Below the pieces are notes generated by a model. The model did no database searches, was not told the origin of the DNA, and saw nothing but the letters and a program-made list of their open reading frames with translations. Of a stretch of 64,000 nucleotides of DNA, positions 26,559-35,057 are shown piece after piece; position 1 is the stretch's first letter; every line of letters begins with the position of its first letter. Location of the stretch: assembly GCA_015068735.1 (NCBI GenBank), contig SVJW01000004.1, forward strand, positions 18,035-82,034. Reading direction: 5' to 3'. Origin of the DNA: Oscillospiraceae bacterium (GTDB lineage Bacteria; Bacillota; Clostridia; UMGS1883). The translations under genes and the position numbers were made by a program.

Positions 26559-27602
26559 TTAACTATAAAATTCAGAAATTATACCTTCAAAAAGTCCATT
26601 GGTTTTACCGAAATTCATCGCTTCTTTGTAGCAGTCCTCGAGGTCATCGTGGATATCTTTTGCCTTTTTCACAAGGGAAGCGGCAAGGGAAAGAAGCCTT
26701 GCAGCCTCATCTTTGAGCCTTAGCATATCCTCCTCCAGCGGAAACGGGGAATAGAAGCAGTCTTCTTTATACTTGCTTTCAAAATCAAAATAATCATTGC
26801 CTGTGACAATGGCAATTCTGCTGTCGGGGAAAATCAGATGGTCGCACTTTCCCGGCGATATACTGCAGGGGCAGTAAATCTGGTTCTCGCCTTTTAATTT
26901 TGCCGAAAAATACACAGTTTTCATTATATAATCGGCAGCGGCGCCGAATTGGTCGCAAAGTACATACACCTTGTCGGCAAAACAAGACAAAGCAGATTTT
27001 AAAACTTTTATTTCACCCACACTTACTGCACTTAAAAGCCTTTTTGAAGTTTTTCCCTGTTTCCCGCCTTTAAGTTGCCTTGTAATATCCTCGGAAACAG
27101 AAAGTGCTTTTTTCATTAAAATATGGCTTTTGGCATACCTGCCGTTTTCCTTTAAAAGAGCGGCAGCGGATTTAATATATGCGCCCGCACCGCTGTGACA
27201 GTCAGAAACTTGTTTGCTGAGGTTTTCTATGGTGTCAGCTTTTTCAGAAAGCTTTCGTGTGTCCCACAAATCTCCCAGATTCAGGATATGATGTCTTGCA
27301 CCGGGAAGAGAGGGGTCTTCCGTGTGGGGTGCAGTTCCGTCCATCATTGAGAAACCTGCGGTATAATCAATAAACGCATCCAGTGAATGGGGGTCGGAAG
27401 CACAGGGAATAACCTCTAAAGTGTGCCCTTTTTCTTCTGCGTATTTCAATACCCTTTTCATAAGTGTGGATTTGCCGCTTCCGGGACCGCCTTTCAAAAT
27501 AAAGAGCTGCATAGAACTTTCCTGTTCCTGCAGCTCCTTAAAATAGGAAACAAAACCAGTCTCGGAATTAGCGCCGAGAAAAAATTCAGGTTTTAAATTC
27601 AT
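26559..27602 (-). CDS. PRK06851-like P-loop ATPase
   Basis: Soluble nucleotide-binding protein of the PRK06851-like type (347 aa). It begins MNLKPEFFLGANSETGFVSYF and has a Walker A GGPGSGKSTLMKR near residue 37. A second segment includes YVLCDQFGAAADYIMKTVYFSAKLKGE and FPDSRIAIVTGNDYFDF. Family members often hold two related P-loop-like halves; the second here lacks an obvious Walker A. The ATG at 27602 has AAGGAGG about 9 nt upstream. Function is unknown. Confidence 0.8.
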   Translation of the reverse strand: MNLKPEFFLGANSETGFVSYFKELQEQESSMQLFILKGGPGSGKSTLMKRVLKYAEEKGHTLEVIPCASDPHSLDAFIDYTAGFSMMDGTAPHTEDPSLPGARHHILNLGDLWDTRKLSEKADTIENLSKQVSDCHSGAGAYIKSAAALLKENGRYAKSHILMKKALSVSEDITRQLKGGKQGKTSKRLLSAVSVGEIKVLKSALSCFADKVYVLCDQFGAAADYIMKTVYFSAKLKGENQIYCPCSISPGKCDHLIFPDSRIAIVTGNDYFDFESKYKEDCFYSPFPLEEDMLRLKDEAARLLSLAASLVKKAKDIHDDLEDCYKEAMNFGKTNGLFEGIISEFYS

Positions 27603-27657
27603 ACTATCATCCTCCTTACTATTTATAGTATTCGGGAGATGATAATAATATGTGAAA

Positions 27658-29400
27658 TTATTTTGAAGAATTATGTGCCAACGGGTTTGAATTGATTTCA
27701 TAGAAAACTCGTCCCGATGTGGTGTTGGTATACCACATAACCTTGCCGTCAATCTCTACCGGTTGACAGTTTACGGAAAGATATCCGTCGCACTGCATTG
27801 CTTCTCCGGAAAGATTGCCGTTTCTGTCAAGGAATGCATAGCAAAATGTGTTGCTGTTGTCAGAAAAACCGTCAAACCTTTGCCATAAAACCATAAAGTT
27901 TCCGCTTTCCAGTTTTACAAGATATGGAACAGATGCAGTCCTATCCGCATCGGAGTAAAATGTCAGGGGAACTGTTTTTGTAGCCTTTTTTCTCTTGTCT
28001 GTAACTGCAACAACCACATCTCTTTCCTCTTTGGCAACACCTTCTATATAGGTGTCTGCATAATCTGTTGCAAGGGAGTGGTCAATAGTACTGAGCGCGG
28101 TAATGTAAGACGAGGAAGAAACCTCAAAACCGCCAATCATCGCACCTGTGCAGTTTGCAGATGCAGGTCCGGGAATGCTCAAAACAGTGCTTGTGGAAAC
28201 AAGTTCCCCCGAAGGTTTCAGTTCCTGTATAAAAGCACCTCTTACCGGGGTAGCATCGGAATAGTTTGCAGTCACTATTGCATCCTTGTCAAACTTTACG
28301 TATCCTTTAAGCGCGTGACTTGTATGATTCGGCTGGAATTTATCAAATGTGTTTACAACAGACCAATTTTCCTTGTTGACAATAACCGTAAGCTGTGTCT
28401 GAGGAGCGATGCCGTTTGACCCCTTGTACTGACTGCGTGATGTGTGAAGTACGAAAAGGTCATCGCTTTCTGTCATTGACACGTTGCACGCATCAAAAGG
28501 AACGGTTGTTCTGCATCCTTTTACAGGAACGTCTTTAATCTTCTTGAATTTTTTATCGTAAACGGAAATATTAATAACTGTCAGACTATCGTTTTCTTTT
28601 TGGTTTTCCTGTCCCGAGACAACATAAAAATAATCTTCGCCTTCATAGAAACCACCGAAAAGGGGATAGTCAATTCTGATTTTTTTTGAAGATACATATT
28701 CAAAATCACTGTTGTACGTTTCTATATTCAGTCCGCCTGAAAATTCAATCGTGCTGAAAGTACCGTCATCATTTTTTATAAGATAACTTTTTTGAGGGCT
28801 TCCCCACCGAACGGTGGTATCACCCCTTTCAATAATGCTTTCATCGGCAGGAAGCTTGCGATCGGTTTCCTTGCTGTAACTGATACCTTCCGCCTCATCC
28901 TTTTTGCGGAAAATATCTACCGAACGGGTGAGTTCATTAAAAGTGTACCGTCCGTACATATTCGCAAGATCAGTTGCATAAACGCAGGTAAAACCACCGA
29001 TGTTAAAACTTTCTAACTTTTTACCCTGATAAAAGGTTTCGATATCCGTGTAAAGAACATCCATAATGGGAGTTCCTATGGGTGCGGAGGATTCATTGTC
29101 AGCAAAATGGAAATAATCCCTCATACCGCCGCTACCTTCGGAAATGGAAAGGGTACGGGTTGCATCGTCATACCACACATCAAAGGGAAGTCCCATTGCG
29201 TTAAGGTTTTCAACGATTACGGCAGTTCTTCCGTTGATGTTAAAGGACGGAACCTGAACTCCCTCAATATATGTTACAATATCTGTGGAAAGCACTTTTT
29301 CGATTTTGTCCCCGACTTTTGCTGCGCGGACATTCAAAAAAGGACACATAACAGTCAACGCAAGTGATACGCTGACAAACTTTTTCAATATATTTTTCAT
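27658..29400 (-). CDS. Secreted protein with two copper-amine-oxidase-N-like domains
   Basis: Exported protein of unknown function (580 aa). It has a signal peptide (about 1-26, KKFVSVSLALTVMCPFLNVRA) and two tandem stalk-type repeats similar to the copper amine oxidase N-terminal domain. The first carries YIEGVQVPSFNINGRTAVIVENLNAMG with WYDDATRTLSIS; the second carries ETFYQGKKLESFNIGGF with NELTRSVDIF. From about 190 on the sequence is beta-rich with repeating VYDKKFKKIKDV-type strands, compatible with a propeller. No catalytic residues stand out. It is a single gene with its own promoter at 29434-29462. Confidence 0.75.
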   Translation of the reverse strand: MKNILKKFVSVSLALTVMCPFLNVRAAKVGDKIEKVLSTDIVTYIEGVQVPSFNINGRTAVIVENLNAMGLPFDVWYDDATRTLSISEGSGGMRDYFHFADNESSAPIGTPIMDVLYTDIETFYQGKKLESFNIGGFTCVYATDLANMYGRYTFNELTRSVDIFRKKDEAEGISYSKETDRKLPADESIIERGDTTVRWGSPQKSYLIKNDDGTFSTIEFSGGLNIETYNSDFEYVSSKKIRIDYPLFGGFYEGEDYFYVVSGQENQKENDSLTVINISVYDKKFKKIKDVPVKGCRTTVPFDACNVSMTESDDLFVLHTSRSQYKGSNGIAPQTQLTVIVNKENWSVVNTFDKFQPNHTSHALKGYVKFDKDAIVTANYSDATPVRGAFIQELKPSGELVSTSTVLSIPGPASANCTGAMIGGFEVSSSSYITALSTIDHSLATDYADTYIEGVAKEERDVVVAVTDKRKKATKTVPLTFYSDADRTASVPYLVKLESGNFMVLWQRFDGFSDNSNTFCYAFLDRNGNLSGEAMQCDGYLSVNCQPVEIDGKVMWYTNTTSGRVFYEINSNPLAHNSSK

Positions 29401-29433
29401 AACAAACCTCCAAAGAAAGGCATAACCTTAGCT

Positions 29434-29462
29434 ATTATAACATAAAAAGCGCTTTTCTTCAA
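29434..29462 (-). promoter_or_regulatory. Promoter of the secreted 580-aa protein gene
   Basis: Minus-strand TTGAAG (29457-29462), 17-bp spacer, TATAAT (29434-29439), 33 nt before the start codon. Confidence 0.7.
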
Positions 29463-29496
29463 GTGGTTTCGACGATTTTATTTGTTTGCCCACTTC

Positions 29497-29525
29497 TTGA
29501 CTTATTGTTATAAAAATGGTAAAAT
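29497..29525 (+). promoter_or_regulatory. Promoter of thyA
   Basis: TTGACT (29497-29502), 17-bp spacer, TAAAAT (29520-29525), about 30 nt before the ATG. It rules out the longer upstream frame as the true start. Confidence 0.75.
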
Positions 29526-29553
29526 TAAAAGGTACGAAAGAGAGGTAACAGTC

Positions 29554-30384
29554 ATGAGTTATGCAGATATCGTTTTCAAGAAAAATTGTGAGGAAATATT
29601 AAACCACGGATATTCTGATGAAAAACTGGATGTACGTCCTGTGTGGGAAGATGGTGCGAAAGCCCATACCGTGAAAAAATTCTGTATTGTAAACCGTTAT
29701 GACCTGCAGAAAGAGTTTCCTGTTATAACTCTCAGAAAGACTAACCTTTCCGCTGCAGTTGATGAGCTTTTATGGATATGGCAGAAGAAGAGTAATAACA
29801 TTGCTGACCTTAATAGCCACATCTGGGATTCATGGGCTGACGAAAACGGCACAATCGGCAAGGCGTACGGCTATCAGTTGGGCGTTAAGCATCAGTATAA
29901 AGAGGGCGAATTTGACCAGGTTGACAGAGTGCTTTTTGACCTTAAAAACAATCCGCAGAGCCGTAGAATTATGACGAATATCTATAATCATCAGGACCTT
30001 AGCGAAATGGGGCTTTACCCCTGTGCATACTCGATGACATTCAACGTAAGCGGTGACACTTTGAATGCAATTTTAAATCAGCGCTCACAGGATATGCTTA
30101 CTGCAAACAACTGGAACGTATGTCAGTATGCGGTACTCGTACATATGATGGCGCAGGTCAGCGGACTTAAAGTGGGCGAGCTTGTTCACGTTATTGCCGA
30201 TGCACATATTTATGACAGACACATTCCTCTTGTTGAGGAGATTCTGTCCAAAACTCCCTACGACGCACCTGAATTTGTAATGGATAAGTCAATAGACGAT
30301 TTCTATAAATTTACCGTGGACAGTTTCAGATTTGAAAACTACCAATTTCATACTTTGGGAAAGAAAATTCCCGTTGCTATATAA
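29554..30384 (+). CDS. thyA: Thymidylate synthase (ThyA)
   Basis: Converts dUMP and methylene-THF to dTMP and DHF. The 276 aa include the dUMP/folate region PVITLRKTNLSAAVDELLWIW, HIWDSWADENGTIGKAYGYQ, SRRIMTNIYNHQDLSEMGL, the catalytic Cys in YPCAYSMTFNV, LNQRSQDMLTANNWNVCQYA, and HVIADAHIYDRH. The Cys neighbourhood (PCAYS) departs from the usual PPCH, so the enzyme is divergent but complete. The start at 29554 follows AGAGG. folA lies downstream, so the DHF made here is recycled by a near neighbour. Confidence 0.93.
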   Translation: MSYADIVFKKNCEEILNHGYSDEKLDVRPVWEDGAKAHTVKKFCIVNRYDLQKEFPVITLRKTNLSAAVDELLWIWQKKSNNIADLNSHIWDSWADENGTIGKAYGYQLGVKHQYKEGEFDQVDRVLFDLKNNPQSRRIMTNIYNHQDLSEMGLYPCAYSMTFNVSGDTLNAILNQRSQDMLTANNWNVCQYAVLVHMMAQVSGLKVGELVHVIADAHIYDRHIPLVEEILSKTPYDAPEFVMDKSIDDFYKFTVDSFRFENYQFHTLGKKIPVAI

Positions 30385-30660
30385 TAGGGGTCTGAAAAAC
30401 AGCCCCGAACGCAAAACGCGTGTGCGAATATAAGCTATTATTTTGTTTGTGTGTGCGGAAGTTCTTTTTGTTTTTGGTAGGAATCCGAAGAACGGATTCC
30501 AAGCATTGGATGCGTTTTGCTACGCACGAACGTCACCTCTCGCTGTATACACATACAGCTTCGGGATGTCCTACGGACTTCCGTTCGTACGTTCTGCACT
30601 ATTTTTGAGCCCCCTTGTATGCACTTGAAAAACAGCACAAAGTATAAGGAGTACATTATA
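30385..30660. repeat. Hairpin-rich spacer between thyA and folA
   Basis: No coding sequence is convincing in these 276 bp. A GGGGTCTG/CAGCCCC hairpin follows the thyA stop. Several tiny hairpins then occur: GAATCCG/CGGATTC (30481-30499), TGCGT/ACGCA (30511-30526), CTGTAT/ATACAG (30543-30558) and GTCC/GGAC with loop TAC (30568-30578). The style is like the clusters near the tRNAs at 33.9 and 63.5 kb. Confidence 0.55.
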
Positions 30661-30661
30661 T

Positions 30662-31150
30662 ATGAAAATGATCGTTTGCGTTGCCGAGGATTTCGGCATC
30701 GGATTAAATAATGACCTTTTGTTTTCGCTTCCCCCCGATATGAAATTTTTCCGCGAAACCACCATGGGAAAAGTAATTATTATGGGAAGAGGAACTCTTG
30801 ATTCATTCCCCGGAGGAAAACCTCTCAAGAACAGAACAAACATTGTTCTTACCAGGGATAAGAATTTTTCCCGGGAGGGTGTGGAGGCTTTTAATACAAA
30901 AGAGGAAATCCTTGACTATGTAAAAAAATTTAATTCCGACGATGTTTTTGTAATCGGCGGAGGGCAAATTTATGAGATGTTCAAGGACGTGTGTGACGAA
31001 GCCCTCATTACTAAAGTAAGGAAAACCGTCCCTGCAGATACCTTCTTTTTCAATATTGATGACGATGTAGAGTGGTATCTTTCCGCAGAGAGCGAACTTA
31101 TGGAATATGAGGGAATAAATTTCAGCTTTTGCACATATAAACGAGCTTGA
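30662..31150 (+). CDS. folA: Dihydrofolate reductase
   Basis: NADPH-dependent reduction of DHF to THF (162 aa). It has the N-terminal MIVCVAEDFGIGLNNDLLFSLPPDMKFFRETTMG, with the folate-site Asp in PPDM, then KVIIMGRGTLDSFPGGKPLKNRTNIVLTRD, and VIGGGQIYEMF (NADPH-binding GG). The length is typical. The ATG has AAGGAG 10 nt upstream. It follows thyA after a 277-bp spacer. Confidence 0.95.
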   Translation: MKMIVCVAEDFGIGLNNDLLFSLPPDMKFFRETTMGKVIIMGRGTLDSFPGGKPLKNRTNIVLTRDKNFSREGVEAFNTKEEILDYVKKFNSDDVFVIGGGQIYEMFKDVCDEALITKVRKTVPADTFFFNIDDDVEWYLSAESELMEYEGINFSFCTYKRA

Positions 31151-31174
31151 CAAACATTGAAATTTTAGTATAAT
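31147..31174 (+). promoter_or_regulatory. Promoter of the zinc-ribbon/LTA-synthase-like genes
   Basis: TTGACA (31147-31152), 16-bp spacer, TATAAT (31169-31174), overlapping the folA stop region. Confidence 0.75.
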
Positions 31175-31199
31175 TAGTACAATGAAAGGTGGTTTTAAT

Positions 31200-31424
31200 A
31201 TGTTTTGTCCAAAATGCGGCAAAATCAACCCCGACACTGATTCACTATGTAGCGGCTGTGGAGCTAATCTTCATGAAGAAGAAAAGATTGTCCCCAAAAA
31301 AAGCAAAAACGGAGTAAAAATAGCGTTGTCTCTGGTAGTTGTTGTGGCAATAGTTATTGTTGTCGTACTCATTCTTAACGGATGCGATCCCGGAAACATT
31401 GCCGATGACAAGATTTCTTTCTAA
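31200..31424 (+). CDS. Small zinc-ribbon membrane protein
   Basis: A 74-aa protein with an N-terminal zinc ribbon (MFCPKCGKINPDTDSLCSGCG, two CxxC pairs), a basic linker and one membrane helix (about 42-64, VKIALSLVVVVAIVIVVVLIL). Proteins of this layout are common in Clostridia and are of unknown function. The ATG at 31200 follows AAAGGTGG. It lies 13 nt before the LTA-synthase-like gene and shares its promoter. Confidence 0.75.
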   Translation: MFCPKCGKINPDTDSLCSGCGANLHEEEKIVPKKSKNGVKIALSLVVVVAIVIVVVLILNGCDPGNIADDKISF

Positions 31425-31437
31425 GTAGGTGTTTCTT

Positions 31438-33495
31438 TTGAAGGTACTTAAAAAAGTCGGAGGGTTTTTCTCTTTTCAGAAAAGAATGCTGGAAGAACAT
31501 CCGATAATATATTTTGCAATTTTCAGTATATTTGAAAACTGGCTGATTGAAAGTCTCAGCAGGCATTCGTTCATTCAAGGGTTTGTACATATGTTTACAA
31601 GTCCCGTCGTATTTTTCTACAATGCCCTTATAATAATGCTGACTATTTCGTTTTCGCTTCTTTTCAGACGCCGTGTGTTCGGACTCATCCTCCTGGCGTT
31701 GCCGTGGCTTGTATGCGGAATAGTCAACTGCGTGCTTCTGACTTTCAGAGTAACTCCTTTGGCGGCAGTCGATTTTCAGATTGTAAAAATAAGCATGATT
31801 CTTATTTATCTTACCAAATGGCAGAGAATTCTGCTCTACAGCGCAGTTGGTCTTTTGCTTATAGCGTTGATTGCACTGTGGATAATAAGCCCGAAGATAA
31901 AAGGAAAGATGCACTACGGACGAAAAGTAGCGTCCATTGCCGGGGTAGGCGTGGCTGTTGCGGTAATGACATTCGTTGCACAGACCTTTTTCTCAGTGGG
32001 TGAGAATTTCGGTTATATAGTAGGAGCGTATGACGATTACGGTTTTGTATATTGTTTTACAAGCAGCGTAATTGATACGGGAATAGACGAGCCTGAAGAA
32101 TATGACGCAAAACAAACTGCGGAAATTCTGGAGCCTTTCCCTGAAACTGTCAATACTGCATCAATGGTAAAACCGGACATCGTCTTAATACAGTTGGAGT
32201 CTTTTGTAGATGCAAAAACCATAAAGGGAATGACTTTTTCTGATGACCCTGCTCCCGTTCACACTTATCTGAGGGAGAAGTATTCAACTGGTCTTTTGGA
32301 AGTTCCTTCTTTCGGTGGCGGTACGGCAAACACCGAGTTTGAGGTGCTTTCGGGTATAAACCTTGATTGCTTCGGATTGGGAGAGTATCCGTATAAGACC
32401 ATTTTGCTGAAACAGGCTTGTGAAACAATGGCGTTTAACCTTAAAGAAAGCGGCTACAGCGCTCATGCAATTCATAATCACACAGGTGACTTCTATGACA
32501 GGGATAAGGTGTATCCCAGAATGGGATTTGACAGCTTCCAGTCAATAGAATATATGTATGATTACGAAACCACTTCTTACGGTTGGTGTAAGGATAAAGT
32601 TCTTACGGGTGAAATAATGACCGCTCTTACATATACCGATGAGGAACACGGTGTGACAGAGGATACACCCCGTTTTGTCTGGACGGTTTCCGTACAGGGA
32701 CATGGTGCATATCCTACTGAGCCTATTGAGGGCGAAAATCACGTTATCAGCATAAAGAGTGAAAATTTCACAGAAGAGGAACTGTGTTCTTTGGAATATT
32801 ATATAAACCAGGCATGGGAAATGGATATGTTCCTGGGAAATCTGATTTCTGTTCTGGAAACAAGAGAAAAACCTACACTTCTTATTGCTTACGGTGACCA
32901 TTTGCCGGCAATAGGACTGGAGGATAGTGACCTTACAACAGAAAACGCATATATAACAGAGTATGTAACCTGGAATAATTTCGGACTTGAAAAGCAGGAT
33001 AGAGACCTGCGAACATACGAGCTTTCTGCCGAGATTATGAGTTGGCTCGGTTTTAATAACGGAAATATAACAAAGCTTCACCAATATGTATCACAGGAAG
33101 ATGCTCCTCTTTCCGAAGAAGAGTATCAGGCTATGATAGAGTATCTGGCATATGATATGCTTTACGGTGAAAATTATCAGTTTGACGGAAACAAGCCGTA
33201 TAAAAAACAAGATATGAGAATGGGTACTTTGCCCGTTGTCATAGAGGACATAAAAGTAGTAGACGGAGCTCTTTATATACAGGGAAAAGGGTTTACTACA
33301 AAGAGTGACGTTTTCATAGACGGAGAAAAGGTTTCTTCCACCATGCTCAGTCAATACAGTCTTATGGTACCCAATGCTAAACTGAAGGACGGTGCCGAAA
33401 TAACTGTGGGGCAGACGGATAGTAAGAGAAATGTGCTTGGTTACTCCAATATGGTAACTTATGATGAGAGCAAGCATCTTACTGAAAACAAATAA
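31438..33495 (+). CDS. LTA synthase-family sulfatase-fold membrane protein
   Basis: Membrane phosphoglycerol-transferase-like protein of the alkaline phosphatase/sulfatase superfamily (685 aa). It has about five N-terminal membrane helices (about 15-180), then an extracellular catalytic domain: VLIQLESF (metal Glu), GGGTANTEFEVLSG (nucleophile Thr), HAIHNHTGDFYDRD, FVWTVSVQGHGAYP and LIAYGDHLPAIG (metal Asp-His). A C-terminal IPT-like beta domain (about 590-685) follows. Substrate may be lipoteichoic or other phosphoglycerol polymers. TTG at 31438 is preferred because AGGTG lies 6 nt upstream. A terminator follows. Confidence 0.88.
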   Translation: MKVLKKVGGFFSFQKRMLEEHPIIYFAIFSIFENWLIESLSRHSFIQGFVHMFTSPVVFFYNALIIMLTISFSLLFRRRVFGLILLALPWLVCGIVNCVLLTFRVTPLAAVDFQIVKISMILIYLTKWQRILLYSAVGLLLIALIALWIISPKIKGKMHYGRKVASIAGVGVAVAVMTFVAQTFFSVGENFGYIVGAYDDYGFVYCFTSSVIDTGIDEPEEYDAKQTAEILEPFPETVNTASMVKPDIVLIQLESFVDAKTIKGMTFSDDPAPVHTYLREKYSTGLLEVPSFGGGTANTEFEVLSGINLDCFGLGEYPYKTILLKQACETMAFNLKESGYSAHAIHNHTGDFYDRDKVYPRMGFDSFQSIEYMYDYETTSYGWCKDKVLTGEIMTALTYTDEEHGVTEDTPRFVWTVSVQGHGAYPTEPIEGENHVISIKSENFTEEELCSLEYYINQAWEMDMFLGNLISVLETREKPTLLIAYGDHLPAIGLEDSDLTTENAYITEYVTWNNFGLEKQDRDLRTYELSAEIMSWLGFNNGNITKLHQYVSQEDAPLSEEEYQAMIEYLAYDMLYGENYQFDGNKPYKKQDMRMGTLPVVIEDIKVVDGALYIQGKGFTTKSDVFIDGEKVSSTMLSQYSLMVPNAKLKDGAEITVGQTDSKRNVLGYSNMVTYDESKHLTENK

Positions 33496-33502
33496 ACAAG
33501 AA

Positions 33503-33538
33503 AAGCGGACAAATAATAATGATTTGTCCGCTTTTTTT
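33503..33538 (+). terminator. Terminator of the LTA-synthase-like gene
   Basis: A 12-bp stem (AAGCGGACAAAT / ATTTGTCCGCTT) is followed by a T run. Confidence 0.92.
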
Positions 33539-33567
33539 CGGGCTCTGAAAAATTTTTAAAATTTTGC

Positions 33568-33596
33568 TTGACAATCCATAATTCTTTGGTTATAAT
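33568..33596 (+). promoter_or_regulatory. Promoter of tRNA-Pro(GGG)
   Basis: TTGACA (33568-33573), 17-bp spacer, TATAAT (33591-33596), consensus and 16 nt before the tRNA. Confidence 0.85.
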
Positions 33597-33611
33597 ATTC
33601 GAGTAACGTAT

Positions 33612-33688
33612 CTGGGTGTAGCGCAGTTTGGTAGCGTGCTTGAATGGGGTTCAAGAGGCCGGGAGTTCAAGTCTCCCCACTCAGACCA
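33612..33688 (+). tRNA. tRNA-Pro (anticodon GGG)
   Basis: 77-nt cloverleaf. The acceptor CTGGGTG pairs with CACTCAG, the anticodon stem CTTGA/TCAAG encloses loop ATGGGGT, the T-arm contains GTTCAAGTC, and CCA is encoded. The anticodon GGG reads CCC/CCU. Confidence 0.95.
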
Positions 33689-33893
33689 AAAAAATACCGT
33701 GTCCTTTAGGATGCGGTATTTTTTATTTCCCGTGGGGAGACTTGAACTCAAAGTGAGCAGGAGCCGTGAAGAAAACGATTGATAATCGTTTTCAGGCGAG
33801 TGGTGCGCCGACGGGTACCGAAACGCTATGCGTTTGGGTCGTCAAGCAGGGCAGATTGCGAAGCAATATGCGTACTCCCCACTCAGACCAAAA
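33673..33893 (+). repeat. Duplicated tRNA-Pro 3' end flanking a 180-bp insert
   Basis: The last bases of the tRNA with its tail (CTCCCCACTCAGACCAAAA, 33673-33691) recur exactly at 33875-33893. An inverted T-arm copy (17 bp) lies at 33732-33748. The intervening DNA has a terminator-like stem (33690-33723) and a 73-bp segment (33802-33874) that is about 80% identical to 43886-43959 next to the other tRNA-Pro gene. No gene is present. Confidence 0.85.
33690..33723 (+). terminator. Terminator after tRNA-Pro(GGG)
   Basis: Stem AATACCGTGTCC/GGATGCGGTATT with one wobble pair, then TTTTTT. Confidence 0.8.
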
Positions 33894-33939
33894 CAGAAAA
33901 AACCATATCCAAAAGGATATGGTTTTTTCTGTTTTGGTC
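33886..33939 (+). terminator. 25-bp perfect palindrome ending the duplicated tRNA tail
   Basis: Perfect 25-bp arms (33886-33910 and 33915-33939, loop AAAA) that include GACCA of the duplicated tRNA end and its mirror TGGTC. With internal T6 it can terminate in both directions. Confidence 0.85.
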
Positions 33940-33945
33940 AATGAA

Positions 33946-34020
33946 ATTTGCCTTCGGCAAATGAAGTAGCTACGCCATAAAATACGCCTTGCGTATGAAA
34001 TATTGCTCCGCAATATGAAG
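33946..34020. repeat. Cluster of tiny perfect hairpins
   Basis: ATTTGCC/GGCAAAT (loop TTC), ATACGC/GCGTAT (loop CTT) and ATATTGC/GCAATAT (loop TCC) occur in a row, each followed by GAA. It lies between the palindrome and the Cof gene, with no coding content. Confidence 0.7.
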
Positions 34021-34167
34021 GGAAATTCTATTTTACTCCTCGCGCAGACCGAACATAAAATTTTTATCAAATCTTTGTCAGAATCTTGTCAGGTTGTGCT
34101 TAATAATTTTTTTTTGCAATTTTCCTCATACACGATTTATGCACGAATTTTTACACATCTTTCCCTC

Positions 34168-34196
34168 TTGCAATATAATTTCTTTTATGCTACAAT
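34168..34196 (+). promoter_or_regulatory. Promoter of the Cof phosphatase gene
   Basis: TTGCAA (34168-34173), 17-bp spacer, TACAAT (34191-34196), 28 nt before ATG. Confidence 0.65.
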
Positions 34197-34224
34197 ACTT
34201 TGGTGTGTAAAGGAGCTGAGACCA

Positions 34225-35046
34225 ATGAAAAAATTTGAAGGAATTTTAATTACAACAGACCTTGACGGAACACTTCTTCGTAACGACAAGTCGATTTCCA
34301 AGGAAAATCTTGATGCAATAGAATATTTCAAGGAAAATGGTGGCCTTTTTACCATAGTTACGGGAAGACCGCCGGTAATTGTAGGAAAGATATATGATAT
34401 TGTCCGCCCCAATGCACCTATCGGTTGTTATAACGGCGGAGGAATATACGATGTGGAAAAGGGAGAATACCTGTGGAAGTTGGAGCTTTCAAGGGATGCT
34501 CTCGAGTTGGTGGAATATATTGACAAGGAATTCCCCGAAATGTCAATACAGCTTTGCACTTTTGGGGACTGCTATTTCTGTAAGATGAACGCATCTATGG
34601 AAAAGCACCTTATTTCAGGCGGTTTTCCCGACATAAGATGCCACTATACAGAGGTAAAAGGCACTCTTGCAAAGGTACTTTTTGCCGATCTCAGCGAGGA
34701 AAATCTTTTTAAACTTGCAGACCTTCTGAACAGCCACCCCATAGCACCCAAGTTTGACTTTATACGTTCAGACCCTGAGTATTATGAAATTCTTCCCAAA
34801 GGAGTAAGCAAGGGCGATCTTGTTTTAAAACTTGCGGAACTTACAGGAATTGATAAGAAAAAAACAATTGCCGTAGGTGACAATGATAACGATGCATCTA
34901 TGATAAAGGCGGCAGGTATCGGCTTTGCTGTGGCAAATGCAAGTAAGGCGGCAAAGGATGTAGCTGACTATGTAACGGTCAGCAATGAAGAGCACGCAAT
35001 TGCTCGCATTATAAACGATCTGGATACAGGTAAAATTACTTTTTAA
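34225..35046 (+). CDS. Cof-type HAD-superfamily phosphatase
   Basis: Haloacid-dehalogenase-fold hydrolase of the Cof/IIB group (273 aa) acting on small phosphorylated metabolites. Motif I is ITTDLDGTLL (nucleophile Asp and acid/base Asp), motif II FTIVTGRP, motif III with KGVSKGDLV, and motif IV AVGDNDNDASMIKAAG. A C2 cap domain lies between about 85 and 190. The ATG at 34225 has AAGGAG 10 nt upstream. The substrate cannot be predicted. The MATE pump gene follows at 11 nt in the same direction. Confidence 0.9.
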   Translation: MKKFEGILITTDLDGTLLRNDKSISKENLDAIEYFKENGGLFTIVTGRPPVIVGKIYDIVRPNAPIGCYNGGGIYDVEKGEYLWKLELSRDALELVEYIDKEFPEMSIQLCTFGDCYFCKMNASMEKHLISGGFPDIRCHYTEVKGTLAKVLFADLSEENLFKLADLLNSHPIAPKFDFIRSDPEYYEILPKGVSKGDLVLKLAELTGIDKKKTIAVGDNDNDASMIKAAGIGFAVANASKAAKDVADYVTVSNEEHAIARIINDLDTGKITF

Positions 35047-35057
35047 AAGGTGACAAT

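Noticed and set aside
33802..34070. Short proteins encoded across tRNA-Pro tails and palindromes
   Set aside because: Open frames here are antisense or sense readings of tRNA fragments and hairpins, present on both strands without ribosome sites.
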